A stretch of DNA of 45,062 bases, from NCBI GenBank assembly GCA_000697335.1, contig JNEM01010040.1:1-45062 (forward strand), written 5' to 3'. Positions within the stretch are counted from its first letter, which is position 1, and each line of letters begins with the position of its first letter. This document shows, one piece after another, positions 11,361-23,704 of the stretch. The position numbers were made by a program, and so were the translations under genes. The notes under the pieces were generated by a model. The model ran no database searches. It was not told where the DNA came from and saw only the letters and a list, made by a program, of their open reading frames with translations. Origin of the DNA: Conidiobolus incongruus B7586 (taxonomy: Eukaryota; Entomophthoromycota; Entomophthoromycetes; Entomophthorales; Conidiobolaceae).

Positions 11361-13631
11361 TAAACTTAATGTCAGTAATAGTAACTAACGAATACAAGTT
11401 TAAAAAAAATTTTTGAATAAATTGGAATTTCTAAATAGATTGAGAGATTATTATTTATGACAGAAGATAATGTAAAAATTGAGATGGATACTAGTAATTG
11501 AACTTGTCTGAGATCAAAGCTTGCAAAACAAAAATGAATCTAGTAATTATTTTCTACTCACCTGTTTTTCAAAATTAACAGAAAAATGATAATAAAGAGT
11601 TTAAAAATTCTATTAATTAGATTCTTATTTAAATTTGAAAAACGAATGACAAGAAAAAATAAGAAAAATAATAAAATGAATAACAAATATATATTATCAT
11701 AAAACTTTCATAATCCCTGATGCAAATTTATAATTTACTGATTTAAACTTACTGACCAATAAAAATGAAAAATCAATAATAAGAAAATCACTTATTGGAT
11801 TGATTCATATATTGCTTATATCATAATGAAAATAAAAAATTTATTCAAGATTTCTTCAGAATTAAAATGAAAATTGACTTTTAAGTGATGCATTAATTTA
11901 CAATTGTGTACTATGATTGTGACTGGAAATGAGGTTTATTTTAATAATATACTTGTAGAATTAACTTTTTATTATTAATACTTGAATAAACTGTCACATC
12001 ATCAATTTTTTTCCCATACAAAATTTCCTCAACCTTGCATTTTATTGGTTAAAACTAATTATAGTAATTTGGAACTGACTAGCTATTATTAATAAAGTTG
12101 TTTATTTATCATATAATTATTAAGGGAAAATTGAAAAAAATTATTAATAATATTATTTTGGCCAATTAAAATGATATGGGATAATTCATTGTTTAGTTGT
12201 GTCATAGCTGAAAAGATTAATAAAGATGGATATGTAATAAATAATACTAATGTAATGGCTTTAACAGGTTTCGCAAATACTGACATTTATCAATATTACG
12301 TTTACACTACAAATATCAAATATGAACACCAGTGCTCTTCAATTCCAATTAAAATACAGTTATAATAAAGATATTTTCATCGCCCAATAAAGACTTTAAC
12401 AGAATTTCCACTTGATCTAAGCACACCTATCAGTAATTAATCAAAGTCAAAATAAACTATCAATTGCATCACAGATACTTGGGCATTATAATATTATTTA
12501 GATTAAAAAAATATAGTATTAAATACATTATAATTATTCTTAGTCAAATATAAATTATTCTAATTATATTTATACCTCCAAAATACAAAGACAAGTTGGA
12601 ATATCATTAAGTAATCTTAGATATTGGGTTAAAATTACTAAGTTTAATAGTACACACTCCAGGTAAATTTAGACATTACTAGGTTTTTGATATTAAACAA
12701 CTTTTAAACAAGAGAAAAATAACATTTAAACAAAATATAATATATCATAGTCTTTTTAAAAAACTAAAGACAAATACTTTATTAATAATCTTAATACTTA
12801 AAAAATGATTTTTAAAATTCTGACTATTTGGGGTAATAAATCAAAATTTAATTTGGTTTTAATACAATATTTAAAAATAGATATTTATATTATAAATCTA
12901 TATTTGAAAAATTAATTATCAATGAAAAAAATCATGATATTATATATGTTAAATCAAAAGATTATAAATATTAATCAACAAAAATTTATAGATTACCCTT
13001 TTATAATCTGTAATTATTTTGTATTAAAATAAACAATATCAAATAATTAACTGAAATATAAATACTAATCAAAATTAATCAAATTTTTTTTATATTTAAA
13101 TAAAAATATAATATTTTTAAATATTAAAATAACCTTGAATAAGTGTTTTTTATGCTGATGATTATAATATATTTTGAATAAATTAATTATTATATATTTA
13201 AATACAAATTATTATAAAATATTAAAGCTAAATATTATCAAAAACTTATAATATTTATCAAAAATATCAAATGATTTTTAAAAATTTTATAATACCAATT
13301 TTGAATATAAAAGAACAATTTATATTTTAGATATATAAATAAGAAATATATATTTGAGAAATTTATTTTTTAACTTGATTTAATATAATATTTAACTTAT
13401 TTAAAAAAATTCATATTTGAAAAAGTCAGTTATAATTATATAATTAAAATAAAATATTTTGTGAATTTTATTATTATATTCTAATATCAATAATTATTAA
13501 AACAAATAACAAAGCTTTTTTGGAAAAAAAATTAATAAAGAAATTACAAATTTTAATTTTTTAATAAATATATATATTTTTATTATAACTGGTTTTTATT
13601 AATTAATATGTTTCAAAATAAAAGGATACTT

Positions 13632-13655
13632 AGTATATATATATATATATATATA
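13632..13655. repeat. (TA)n microsatellite
   Basis: An uninterrupted TA dinucleotide tract of about 12 units in the Ufd4-NRDE2 spacer. Confidence 0.9.
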
Positions 13656-14110
13656 CCTTTTAATAAACTATAAAAGATGTATTTTTGAAAAAAAATCTGA
13701 TATAGAAAAATTATAAATATTAATATATATAATTAACTATGTGAATTATTAGATATTATTATATCACTTCATTTAATGATCTTGAAACTCAAAAAAAAAT
13801 CAAAGATCTTATAATTATAATAAAAATAGAATTTACAAAAGAAATGTTTAGATAATTTTTTTAAAGATATAAACAAAGTTTACCTAGTAAAACAAAAAAA
13901 TACCTTTGGTGCAGAGTACTTATATATTGCAAATATCACACAAATTAATCATATGATTATGATTGATATTTATATATAAAAAGATAAATCAAAACATTAA
14001 TATGCCAAAAACATACTCCTTTTCTTTTTGACAGCCAATCAAGCTAATTTCTAGGATTTGTGTTGAGGCCTAACCCTTGAAGTCTCCGGACTATATGTAG
14101 CACTTGGATA

Positions 14111-14135
14111 AAGGTAATCAAATTTGATCAACCTT
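14111..14135. other. Hairpin in a GC-richer island
   Basis: AAGGT at 14111-14115 pairs with ACCTT at 14131-14135, enclosing the perfect palindrome ATCAAATTTGAT (14117-14128). The surrounding 14030-14140 is less AT-rich than the flanks. No snRNA, tRNA or snoRNA box set is present, so the role is unknown. Confidence 0.4.
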
Positions 14136-14646
14136 GGACAACTTTATTTTTTAGCACTACTAAAGATTGTTTTGCATTTTGACAATTAATTAAAAGCTTT
14201 CATTACTAAAATTCAAGCACAAATTGATAAAACCTTATTTACAAGAATTTAAAATTTACTTGGATATATAAATCATTTAAAATTTAAAAAATATAATTTA
14301 TATTCACCTTATTCCTCCTATAAATATTTGATAACTAAAACTGTAAATGCTGGAAAATATGTATATAAGTAAATTGATGTGAACTAAAAAAATTAAAATT
14401 TTGTTCAAATTTAAATGAATAAAATTATTTATAAATAGAAAATTTTAAGGAAGAAAAAAGATGTATAATGAAATCAAATATTAAAAGAATTAGAAGTGAT
14501 AATATGATGTAATTGATGAATGAAACATTAAACAACAAGGATCACAATTAGATAGAACTGATGTCAAAAATTCACATAAATATATTACAATTACAAACCT
14601 TGTAAACCAAATGAATTGTTTAGAAAAATTAAGATTTTAGGAATAT

Positions 14647-14719
14647 GGGGGTCTAGCCTATTTTGTAGAGCTCTCGCTTCGCATCCAAGAGGCGTCGGAA
14701 ACGATACCTAGGTTCTCCA
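14647..14719 (+). pseudogene. Degenerate tRNA-Ala(CGC)
   Basis: The 73-nt stretch lines up without gaps with a eukaryotic tRNA-Ala. It keeps TAGCC...GTAGAGC (A box region), the anticodon-arm core CTCGCTTCGCAT with a CGC anticodon, AGGC, and an A discriminator after TTCTCC. The stems have decayed: the anticodon stem has two mismatches, the D stem one, the acceptor stem at least one plus wobbles, and the B box (expected GGTTCGANTCC) is disrupted to GGAAACGATACC. A T run follows. It is best read as a tRNA pseudogene, or the head of a tRNA-derived SINE, not a working tRNA. Confidence 0.65.
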
Positions 14720-15478
14720 TATTTTTTATTTTAATAATATCTTAACCAGGAAAATTATATTTTCTCAAATATTTTCAAAATTGAATAATACTAATAATAA
14801 TAATAGCGTATTTATATTTGAATTTGAATTCCTATAGATTAAAATTTAAATAATTTAAAAAATAATGACTCCTCCAGTACTCTATTTATTCTAATTTTGA
14901 TTTTTGAAATATTGGAAAATAATTATTATAAAAACTCTACATTGGTTTTATTGTTTATATTTCATTATTAAATAAAATTACATAACTATATTTGAATTTA
15001 TAATTTCAATGATATTATTCTTTTAAATTGATAATTAATGATCAGATACTTACAATACAGTTATCAAATCATTGAATTAACATATAATTTTCCAATACTA
15101 ATCAACAATTATAAAATTGCTTTTCCGAACTATACACTTAGATTAAAAAATATTGAACGAACACTTTAATAGTTATTGTTTTCGTACAAGATCTAATGAA
15201 TCAAATATTTTAATATTAAACAGTTGGTAAAAATATATACAGATTTCAATTTATTAAAAAATTGATATTATCCAAATTAATAAAACTCAACTATTATATT
15301 ATATTTTATAACTTGGACATAAAATTAATCCTTCATACTTAATTTTGGAAATTATAATAATCACTTCAGGTTGTTCAAATAAGATTTAAAAATCCCATAA
15401 TTTTAAAATTTGATCTACTTGAAGTTAAATATATGTAAACTCTAATATCCACAATTAAATTCTAAAATAGCCTAAAAA

Positions 15479-18400
15479 ATGAGTGAATCCAATAATAATA
15501 CCAAAAAAGATGACAATCCTCAAGACTCACTCAATCAAATAGTCCAAATTTCTAAACCTCCGAAATTTTCGTTCAAACCCAAAGCTTCTATAACTTCGGA
15601 TAAAAGGAAAACAAGTGGAAGTGAGTCCAAATTGGTTAAAAGGGATAAGAAGAGGTCGACTTCGTCGAGGTCTAGCTCCGTAACCAAAAAATCTTCAAGG
15701 TCTGAGGATCGTTCTCGTAAAATGGTTTTTCAACCCCCTGAATATTTAAAAGTAATATTATGATAATTGTATATTGAATAACTGAATTAATGCTATTTTT
15801 AGTTAAATTCCGTTTTGGGACCTAAATTAACACACTTTCCACTAGAGTAAATAATAATAATATAGCAATCTGTATTAGAGTAATGAACTAATAGTCAAGT
15901 TTAGATTAACTCGAGAATATTCTGTATATTTAGACTCTAAAGGCAATCCTAACTATAGAGATTTTAGTGGCACTTATCATTACAATCTGCCCAATTACAG
16001 GAGGGAAGGAGGTAATTTTATATATTATAGTATATCATTATATATTAATTTTAGTAGGGGGCAAAATTTTGGGACTTTCGAGTGAATTTAGAATTAGTCA
16101 ATCCAAGAGTAAAAATAGCGATAAGTTAATAGCTGTTAGAGCTACTAGAAATTCTGAAGTAAATTTAATATTATTTTAAATTCATTAATGTAACTTTAAC
16201 CAATTTGTTAGTTTACTAGATATATGGATGTAGCTTATTCAGAATTAGATTATACGTTTTTATTGAATAGGTAGTCAGCAAATATTAATGATATACATAC
16301 AATCTTTATCTAATACAATCAATAGACTTAATCAACCTGAACACTCTGATGATTTTTTAAATTCTGATTTTATAGAATTCGAGGAATGGTCATCCAAAGT
16401 GGATTACTATTCTCAGCAGGATCAAGAAACCGAATTAGAAAGCATTAAAGATAGATATATCAGAGAAAAAATTAAAAGGATGGAATTGTATTTATCAGAT
16501 GTAATTATTGTATTTATCTGTCATTTTAATAACTAATCATTGTATAATAGCATCCTCACGATATTGACTACTGGTTAGATTACATCCAATTCCAACAAGA
16601 TTACTATAAAGAGATTCAAGGTGTCAAACCCAATCCCAAAAACTTATCCGAAATCAAAGTATCCATGCTTGAAAAAGCACTCCAACACAATTTAACCAGC
16701 ATTCAACTCCTCAAACTCTACTTAAGCACCTGTGAAGAATTTATGGAGTAATCATTATATCATAATATAATTATAATATATTAACGGCGATTTAGAGCTA
16801 ACCAATTACAAAATAAATGGAATGCCATTTTAGAGGATCATCCCAAAGCTTACGATTTATGGCTAGATTATACCACATTTTTGGAAGCTAATTTTACCAC
16901 TTTTTCAGTCACTAAATTAACTGAAACTTATCAGAGAGCTATCGCTACTTTGTCTAAATATAAGTGTCAATCATCTTTACAAGGTAATATTTATTATTTA
17001 TATGAATATTAATCATTATATTGATTATGAAAACAGAACAAAAGGAAATTGAAGGAGTTTTAATTCAATTGATTTTCAGAGTTTGTAAATTGTTAAAATC
17101 TACAGGTAATCCACTATAATATTTAATAAAGCTATTCACTAATAAACAAAATAGGATTTACAAATCAATCTGTAGCGATATTTCAAGCTTTGATTGAATT
17201 AAATTGGTATATGCCTGCCCCTTTACAAAATCAGTCATTCAGTACGAAATTAAATCAGTTGGAAGTGTTCTGGGATCGTGAATGGCCTAGATTCGGTGAA
17301 GATGTATTATTTATAATTGATGGTATATATACAATTTCATTAATTTCTTATTTAGAATGGAACAGGTTGGAATTCTTATTATGGAATGGGTAATTATCAA
17401 ATACTTAAGTATGATATAATATATTAATTTGGATTTAGATGGTGACCCTGTATATCAACCAATTCCTTTATCTTATCCTCAAGATTCTATCGATGAAAAT
17501 GGTATAATCAATTATTTGTACATTGATCTTATTGAGTAATCATTATATTAGATTTTCAAAGTTGGTGCCAATATGAAAGACAATTAGGAGATGAAAATTT
17601 CTTTCCTATTAAGTCATCCCAACTGAGTAAGTTATTTTGAATTATTATATTTGATATAATTTTTTTAATATTTGATTAGATGATGAAGACGAAGATATCT
17701 ACAAAGTGATACTTTTTGAAGATGTGAAGCCATACCTATTTGAAATGAATCTTCTCACCAACAAAAAACTCATCCTATATCTGTTCCTACAATTATTAGG
17801 CATACCTGCCACTCAACTGTTTTCATCCAATTTTCAATTTAACAAAACTACTCACATTTCAGACTTTATCAATTCACCAATGTTTTATGAAAATTTTTTC
17901 AAATTTGATACTAGTGCTAATCAATTACAGATTCAGGATATTTTAAATAGTTTTGATAGGAACAACATTCAAGAGACCTTTAATACTTCGAATAGATGGA
18001 AATTTCCATACGTTAGTAATGTTCCATTCTGTAATTTGAACTGGTTTCAACAATTTGAGATATTTAATGGGTTTGATAAGGATTTATTAGTTGGTGTTAA
18101 TATTCCATTTGTTAGGTATTATTTATATATTAAATACTGGGTATAATACTAATAATTCATCTAGAAATTGTTTAACCAGAATGAAATCTCTAATTCAGGA
18201 TGATTTTATACTATTATTAGAATTGAGAATTGAAACTTATATAAATCCTCAAGAGTAATTTAGTTTAAATAACTATTAATAACTATAATTAATGGTTAAT
18301 TTAGATGGAATTCAATTTGTAAAAAATTATTAAAACCCAATCCCAATAATTTAAACTTGTGGGCTGCTTATGCTTGTTTAATTTGGCAGCATGAGCAATA

Positions 18401-19721
18401 CGATAAAGTAATATCATTAAGTAATATTCACGATTAATTGTTTATTAATTTTTATTAGGCTAGAGATATTTTCAAAAAAGCGATTCAACTATACTGGTCT
18501 CAACCCAAAGACTTCCAACAACCTATTTCCATTATTTATTTCACTTGGATTAATTTAGAACTGTCTAAAGACTACTGGAATCACGTATTAGGTAATATCA
18601 AATTTATATTTTTATTATTTGCTTATTCATATTATATTTAGCAATATTAAAAAGCTTTAAAAATAATGGATTTCCAAAAGACTTTGATGATGAGAGTATG
18701 AATTTTGATGATCATGTTTTTGATGAGTTGAACCACGTAAGTTATAAAATTCAATATATACTATATGACTAATGAATATTTTATTGATTTAGCTTTTTGA
18801 TTCCAATATTCAACAAAGTCTACAATATGAGATGAATTCCCCAGTTAGGAAAAGCTTGGTTCACCTTATCCATATGCATGCTATTTCTCATTACTTAAGA
18901 CATTCATTCGAAATTAACAAACTCTGTAATGTTTATGACTATTGGTTAACAACACTAAACAATCAACTCAACAAAGACGACTTCGAAATCGAACTCCTAT
19001 ATATTCACTATCTCTATCTCTTATATACTCATGCACATCGCGGCGGCCCTTTTAAGAGCAGCGTCATCACCCAGAGATGGACCCGAGCAATTGAACAATT
19101 CCCTAACAACTTAGGCTTTTGGATCGGATTTATGGAAAATGAAACCAAATTTAGAATCTTCAACAGATTGAAAAATTTATTGAACCAACTGTTACAAAGG
19201 TATATACCTATATAATTATTTATACCATATTGATTATTTATTGGTTGAATTACAGAGAATCTCCATCCCTCTATTTAAGATTATTTTCCATTTATCATGC
19301 TACACAATCGAATTACCCATACAATTACGATAGTATTAAAAATCAATTGGAAATGGCGACTGAATCCAAAGAGTAAATATATAATATATATAGCTGAATA
19401 ATTAATATACAATATTAATCATGTTTTATAGATCTCAAACCAATCCCACCATTTGGATCTTGTATATCCTATTCGAACTTCATCACCAACACTTGGACCA
19501 CGTCAAAGAACTAATCTATAAAGCTATTAAATTTTGCCCATGGTCCAAAGGTAAATCCCTTCTTTAAAAACTATTATATAGTATTTTAATAGTATCTTTT
19601 AGAATTATATTTATTCAGTTTAATTCACTTCCCTAAGTCTAATGAAAAATATAATGAGGAATTAATTGCAATTAGAAGGATGATGGATCAGAAAGGATTG
19701 AGAATTAGATTCAATTTGTAA
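15479..19721 (+). CDS. NRDE2: NRDE2 homologue (nuclear RNA surveillance, HAT repeats)
   Basis: NRDE2/Nrl1 proteins bind the Mtr4-type helicase and act in nuclear RNA decay, splicing and R-loop control. I join 22 exons: 15479-15751, 15803-15846, 15905-16011, 16055-16158, 16212-16270, 16326-16500, 16551-16747, 16796-16983, 17037-17105, 17155-17303, 17356-17389, 17439-17501, 17552-17626, 17680-18115, 18165-18254, 18305-18407, 18459-18591, 18642-18736, 18793-19199, 19256-19372, 19432-19550, 19603-19721. These give 1051 aa, near the family length. Family marks include a Ser/Lys-rich N-terminus, the YLDSKGNPNYRDF...YHYNLPNYRR block, HAT-like helical repeats, VILFEDVKPYLF...FLQLLGIP, and the terminal AIKFCPWSKELYLFSLIHFP and GLRIRFNL block. 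Introns are 43-59 nt and all GT-AG. The exon 5/6 junction (16270/16326) is the least certain. The gene is divergent from Ufd4. Confidence 0.9.
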
Positions 19722-20487
19722 TTTAATTAATTACTAATTGATTTTAAGAAATTGAAACTATTAATAATGTGTTTTAAATTAGTAATAAAAAATCTAAAAT
19801 AGGTTGATATTTTAATTTAAATAGTTGACTTGGCTAATTTATGTTTGATTTTCATTTTACTTTGGATTCAAAAAATATTATAGTTAATAATTCCATTTTC
19901 CCAAGATAATAATAATATTTTATACATTGACAGTAGATTGACAGATCATTTAGTTTATAACTTGGATAAGGATATAACTCATCAATATTGAACTCTCATC
20001 ACTAACATATTTAACTAAATTTTATATATTCAACTATAGAAAATAATTGAATATTACCCCAACATGAATACAATTTTAGAGTTGATTTAATTAATTCGAG
20101 TTATTTTATTTTATATAATCTAACCCTCAAATGTCAAATTTTTTTAGTTGTTTTTTAAATTATTTGTGTATATGAAAAAAGAAAAGCTATATTCTAATAA
20201 CGATGTTTCATTTTAGAAAAATATTATATTCATATTAATTAAAATTTTGACAATTCATATTTTCAAAAAATTATTATTATAACCTTATAATAATAAAATT
20301 CTAGCTTTAATATATTATTTAATCAAAATTAATCAATTTCAAGCATATTTAAATTATTTATTATTTATCATTTTTGGTTGAATATTTTTATATAATTTAT
20401 AAAATAATGATTAATAATTGGAGTTATAGATGTAGAAATTAATGTTATTTTTATATGAAAACCCTAATATTTCTTAATCAAACGTTG

Positions 20488-20525
<38 letters not shown>

Positions 20526-20934
20526 CGTGTATTTTTATTTCAAATAATTATTTAAAGTAATAATAAGATCATCAGATTTTTAAAAAAAATTCCTTTCACT
20601 AACACTATCAAGGTATTAAAAAAATGATAGAGAATGAATTTATATGTAAATTAAATAATTATAAGATCATAAAATTAATACTTATTTTGGTCTTGCTATT
20701 ATATTAATTTTAGCAATTCAAATACAATTTTTATAGCTATATTAGATATTTTGATATCAAACAGTTGAGATTCAAATGTATCCAAAATATCTTCATCTAA
20801 TTTTAAATTGAATTAGCCAATAGTTGAATATGATAATCAAACAATCCCATAACATACAAAAACCAATTGAAATTCACTATAAATTATAAGAAATGAGAAA
20901 GATTCAAAAATATAATTAATGTAATATTTATTAA
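19722..20934. other. AT-rich spacer between NRDE2 and the PPR gene
   Basis: About 1.2 kb holding the NRDE2 3' region and the upstream region of the PPR gene. It contains a TA tract (20489-20522). No open frame, RNA gene or member of the dispersed repeat family is visible. Confidence 0.55.
20489..20522. repeat. (TA)n microsatellite
   Basis: Uninterrupted TA dinucleotide tract of about 17 units, roughly 425 bp before the PPR start codon. Confidence 0.9.
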
Positions 20935-20949
20935 ATGTTTAAAAAATGA
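20935..20949 (+). promoter_or_regulatory. Minimal uORF overlapping the PPR start codon
   Basis: ATG TTT AAA AAA TGA encodes Met-Phe-Lys-Lys. Its TGA (20947-20949) overlaps the main ATG (20946-20948) in an ATGA arrangement. If the transcript starts upstream of 20935, ribosomes would stop right on the main start, which would favour either leaky scanning or termination-reinitiation. Whether it is in the transcript is unknown. Confidence 0.5.
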
Positions 20950-23537
20950 TCAAAGGCTTCAATAAGAAGCGATATAATGTTAATTATTGTGCATTATTTG
21001 CTCATAAACTCAGAACTAAATATTTATTACCTCCTTTAATTCCTAATCATTTTACTGTGAATAATTCACTCCGATTAGAAACTTTTTCAAGTACTACAAC
21101 TGCTAATTCATCCAACTCGGCACTACTATTGAAAGTGGGAGATCTCTCTGAAGAAAATGATATTTTCTCATCTTTAAAACATGCTTTAAAGAGTAACGAT
21201 TTTGAAGGAGTCATGGAATCTTATAATTTATTACCTCAAGAAATTGTATCTAAAATCCCCAAAAATTTATTTTTAGAAATTTTAAACCTTGTTAAAAACT
21301 CCAAATCATCCCAAAAAACTAAATATATATTGAAAACTCTTAAAGATATTAAGAAATTTGATATTGGTTTGGAGGAAGAGGCTTATAACGCTCTCGCTTT
21401 CAGTATGGCCAGTTCAAAACAGTATGAAGATTGTTGGCTTCTAATTCAGGAAATGAAGAGAGCTAATTATAAACCAGACATAAATATTATCTCTCTGATG
21501 ATTCTTTCCCTCTCTTCCGATGGTATGACCAAATCTGCTTTCAACTTGTTTCAAACCGCCATGGCCGATTTAAATGATAAGGAACTCACTGAACTCTATC
21601 AAGCGATGATTCTTGGTTTCAAATCGAGAAGCGATCCCGAGAATGTGCATTACTTTACGTTACAAATGCTTAAATCTGAAATTGACATCCCTCCCACATT
21701 TTTCAAGCATATTCTTTCCTATTTATTCAACTGTAAGCACTACGAAGATGCAACTAGTCTATTTTTGCAACTTTTCAAATCTAACAAACATAATATTAAA
21801 CTGCTGGAAGATTCAACAATATTCGTTTTCACCATCAAGAATCTAGTTCTCAATCAGCAATATACCAAAGCCGTTGGTATACTAGAACAAATACTTCATA
21901 ACATCACGAACGATTCTGAGAAAGTTGAGTATTCCAATGAACTAATTTCGCTAATTGAATCTGAGCAACTCCCCCATTATCGGCAATGCTTATCATCTTT
22001 TTACGACTACCTAATCGAAAATATTTCTTCATCGACCCCTTCATTAATAATGGCTTTGACAAAATATTCATCTTCCTCAATCCCTTCTTTGTTCATGGAA
22101 AAATGGGAACAAACACAAGCAAAAAACACAGCAGAATTGATGCAGGGATCAGAAAATGAGCTACTTCCCTCTGCCGATCTCTATTCTTCTGTCCAAAGGT
22201 TGATAAACCGCGGAAAGTTATCAGAAGCGTCAAATTTAATAGAGAAAAATATTATGAATTACAGATCAGACCCTTATCCGATATGTAATCTATTAATTAA
22301 GGCATACTCGAATACACTTCAAGAAGATAAGGTACATGAATTATTATCTAAAATGGAGAAATGGCAGCTACCTCCTAATACATTGACATTTGAATTACTT
22401 TACAAGCTATATAAACAAACAGGTAATGTTTCATTGGCTAAAAAGTGGTACCATATCCAAAAAGATAGACTCCAGATATTACTATCTCTTAAATCTTACA
22501 AATATCTCATGTCTTTATTCAGCCATCACGATCCTACATTTTCAAGAGATATTTTACTCGATACCATTGATTCTGACACCTTGCCCACCTCCTCTTTAAT
22601 CAATATCGCTTTGAAACCATTCATAGAATCTTCTAACTACTCACTTTGTGAAGAGTTTTTAAATGAGCTGAATTCAGTCAATATACAACTCTTTCACTCG
22701 AATTTTGTCTATTTGGTTGGATCAATGGTCAAATATGGCTCATTGAAAGAAGCAGAAAACTTGGTCTTTACTATGCAGACAAGATTTGGTTTAAAACCCA
22801 ACACCCAACTATGCAGCATTTTATTAAAGGGCTACAATACTTCAAGAGATAATCTTGGTGTTAGAAGAGTGTTTGAATTTATGGTACGAAACTCAGTTTC
22901 ATTGAACCAAGTCACTTATTCCATATTGATTCAAAATGCAGTAAATAATGGAGAATTTGGAGAAGTTGAAAATTTGCTCAAAGCAATGAGTAACCAAGGT
23001 ATTAGACCCAACTTAATTACTTTATCATGTTTGATAGGACCCCATATTGGATCCCAGGGTGTTGATGCATGCAATGCATTTATCGAAAGGTTAAAAGAAT
23101 ATCAATTGAAACCAGATTCGGTCATCCATATCCTCTTGCTAAGAACTTTGAGTTTCATGTCTAACCTGGATGACTGTATCAAATACTTCCGAAACCAATG
23201 GGATTCCATCATCGAAACACCCGAACCCTACACCTTTCTATTAGAGATTGGGTTCAAAAATCGAGATCAAATCGAAGACATCCTAAAAATTCACTTTGAA
23301 TTAGTTGAATCAACAAAATTCCAAATCACACCTCGCCATTTTGAATTGCTTATCAGAACACTGATTAAATGGGAGCGATTTGAAGATTTGTTAAAAGTGA
23401 TCGAAAGGCATGCACCCTTCGAAGGTTATACACTTCCGCCATACATTCAATCCATTTTATCATCAGCCCTCAATCAAGTTAACTTTTCAGATAATGATTT
23501 GTACAATAAGCTCAAGTTTTATATTAGAAATGATTAA
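20946..23537 (+). CDS. Pentatricopeptide repeat (PPR) protein, probably mitochondrial
   Basis: PPR proteins bind organellar RNA sequence-specifically for processing, stability or translation. This is an intronless 863-aa frame. The first 50 or so residues are rich in Lys, Arg, Asn, Tyr and hydrophobics with few acids, as in a mitochondrial presequence. PPR-like helix pairs with 33-38-residue periodicity are visible at about residues 135-225 (AYNALAFSMASSKQYED...MKRANYKPD), 440-490 (CNLLIKAYSNTLQEDK...KMEKWQLPPNTLTF) and 610-735 (SILLKGYNTSRDNLG..., YSILIQNAVNNGEFGE..., RPNLITLSCLIG). I cannot assign an orthologue or a target RNA. ATG 20946 is taken as the first in-frame Met; a 4-codon uORF overlaps it. 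Being intronless contrasts with the intron-rich neighbours. A possible alternative is a cytosolic TPR-like protein, but the repeat signature and N-terminus favour PPR. Confidence 0.85.
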   Translation: MIKGFNKKRYNVNYCALFAHKLRTKYLLPPLIPNHFTVNNSLRLETFSSTTTANSSNSALLLKVGDLSEENDIFSSLKHALKSNDFEGVMESYNLLPQEIVSKIPKNLFLEILNLVKNSKSSQKTKYILKTLKDIKKFDIGLEEEAYNALAFSMASSKQYEDCWLLIQEMKRANYKPDINIISLMILSLSSDGMTKSAFNLFQTAMADLNDKELTELYQAMILGFKSRSDPENVHYFTLQMLKSEIDIPPTFFKHILSYLFNCKHYEDATSLFLQLFKSNKHNIKLLEDSTIFVFTIKNLVLNQQYTKAVGILEQILHNITNDSEKVEYSNELISLIESEQLPHYRQCLSSFYDYLIENISSSTPSLIMALTKYSSSSIPSLFMEKWEQTQAKNTAELMQGSENELLPSADLYSSVQRLINRGKLSEASNLIEKNIMNYRSDPYPICNLLIKAYSNTLQEDKVHELLSKMEKWQLPPNTLTFELLYKLYKQTGNVSLAKKWYHIQKDRLQILLSLKSYKYLMSLFSHHDPTFSRDILLDTIDSDTLPTSSLINIALKPFIESSNYSLCEEFLNELNSVNIQLFHSNFVYLVGSMVKYGSLKEAENLVFTMQTRFGLKPNTQLCSILLKGYNTSRDNLGVRRVFEFMVRNSVSLNQVTYSILIQNAVNNGEFGEVENLLKAMSNQGIRPNLITLSCLIGPHIGSQGVDACNAFIERLKEYQLKPDSVIHILLLRTLSFMSNLDDCIKYFRNQWDSIIETPEPYTFLLEIGFKNRDQIEDILKIHFELVESTKFQITPRHFELLIRTLIKWERFEDLLKVIERHAPFEGYTLPPYIQSILSSALNQVNFSDNDLYNKLKFYIRND

Positions 23538-23704
23538 TAGTAATTTTCACTATTAAAAAAATAAAATATTATTTAATTTTTATCATTTATCTTATGATTA
23601 TAATTAATGGTGCTTTTTTTGATACGTGACCCATAAAATTGAATTAATTAATGTGTATAAATATTGAAATAGGGCCAATCACTTGAAAATTCAATTTAAT
23701 CATC

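Larger units (their letters stand above)
11361..15478. other. Large AT-rich spacer between divergent genes
   Basis: This 4.1-kb spacer separates the divergent Ufd4 and NRDE2 starts. The middle (about 12700-14000) is extremely AT-rich, with A/T runs and a TA tract. Two less AT-rich islands stand out: 14030-14140 (with a hairpin) and the tRNA-Ala-like remnant at 14647-14719. The open frames at about 12089-12365 overlap on both strands and lack any recognisable protein. No gene is supported. Confidence 0.55.

Noticed and set aside
12089-12365. Overlapping open frames on both strands
   Set aside because: Neither has a recognisable motif and they overlap each other in a long AT-rich spacer.
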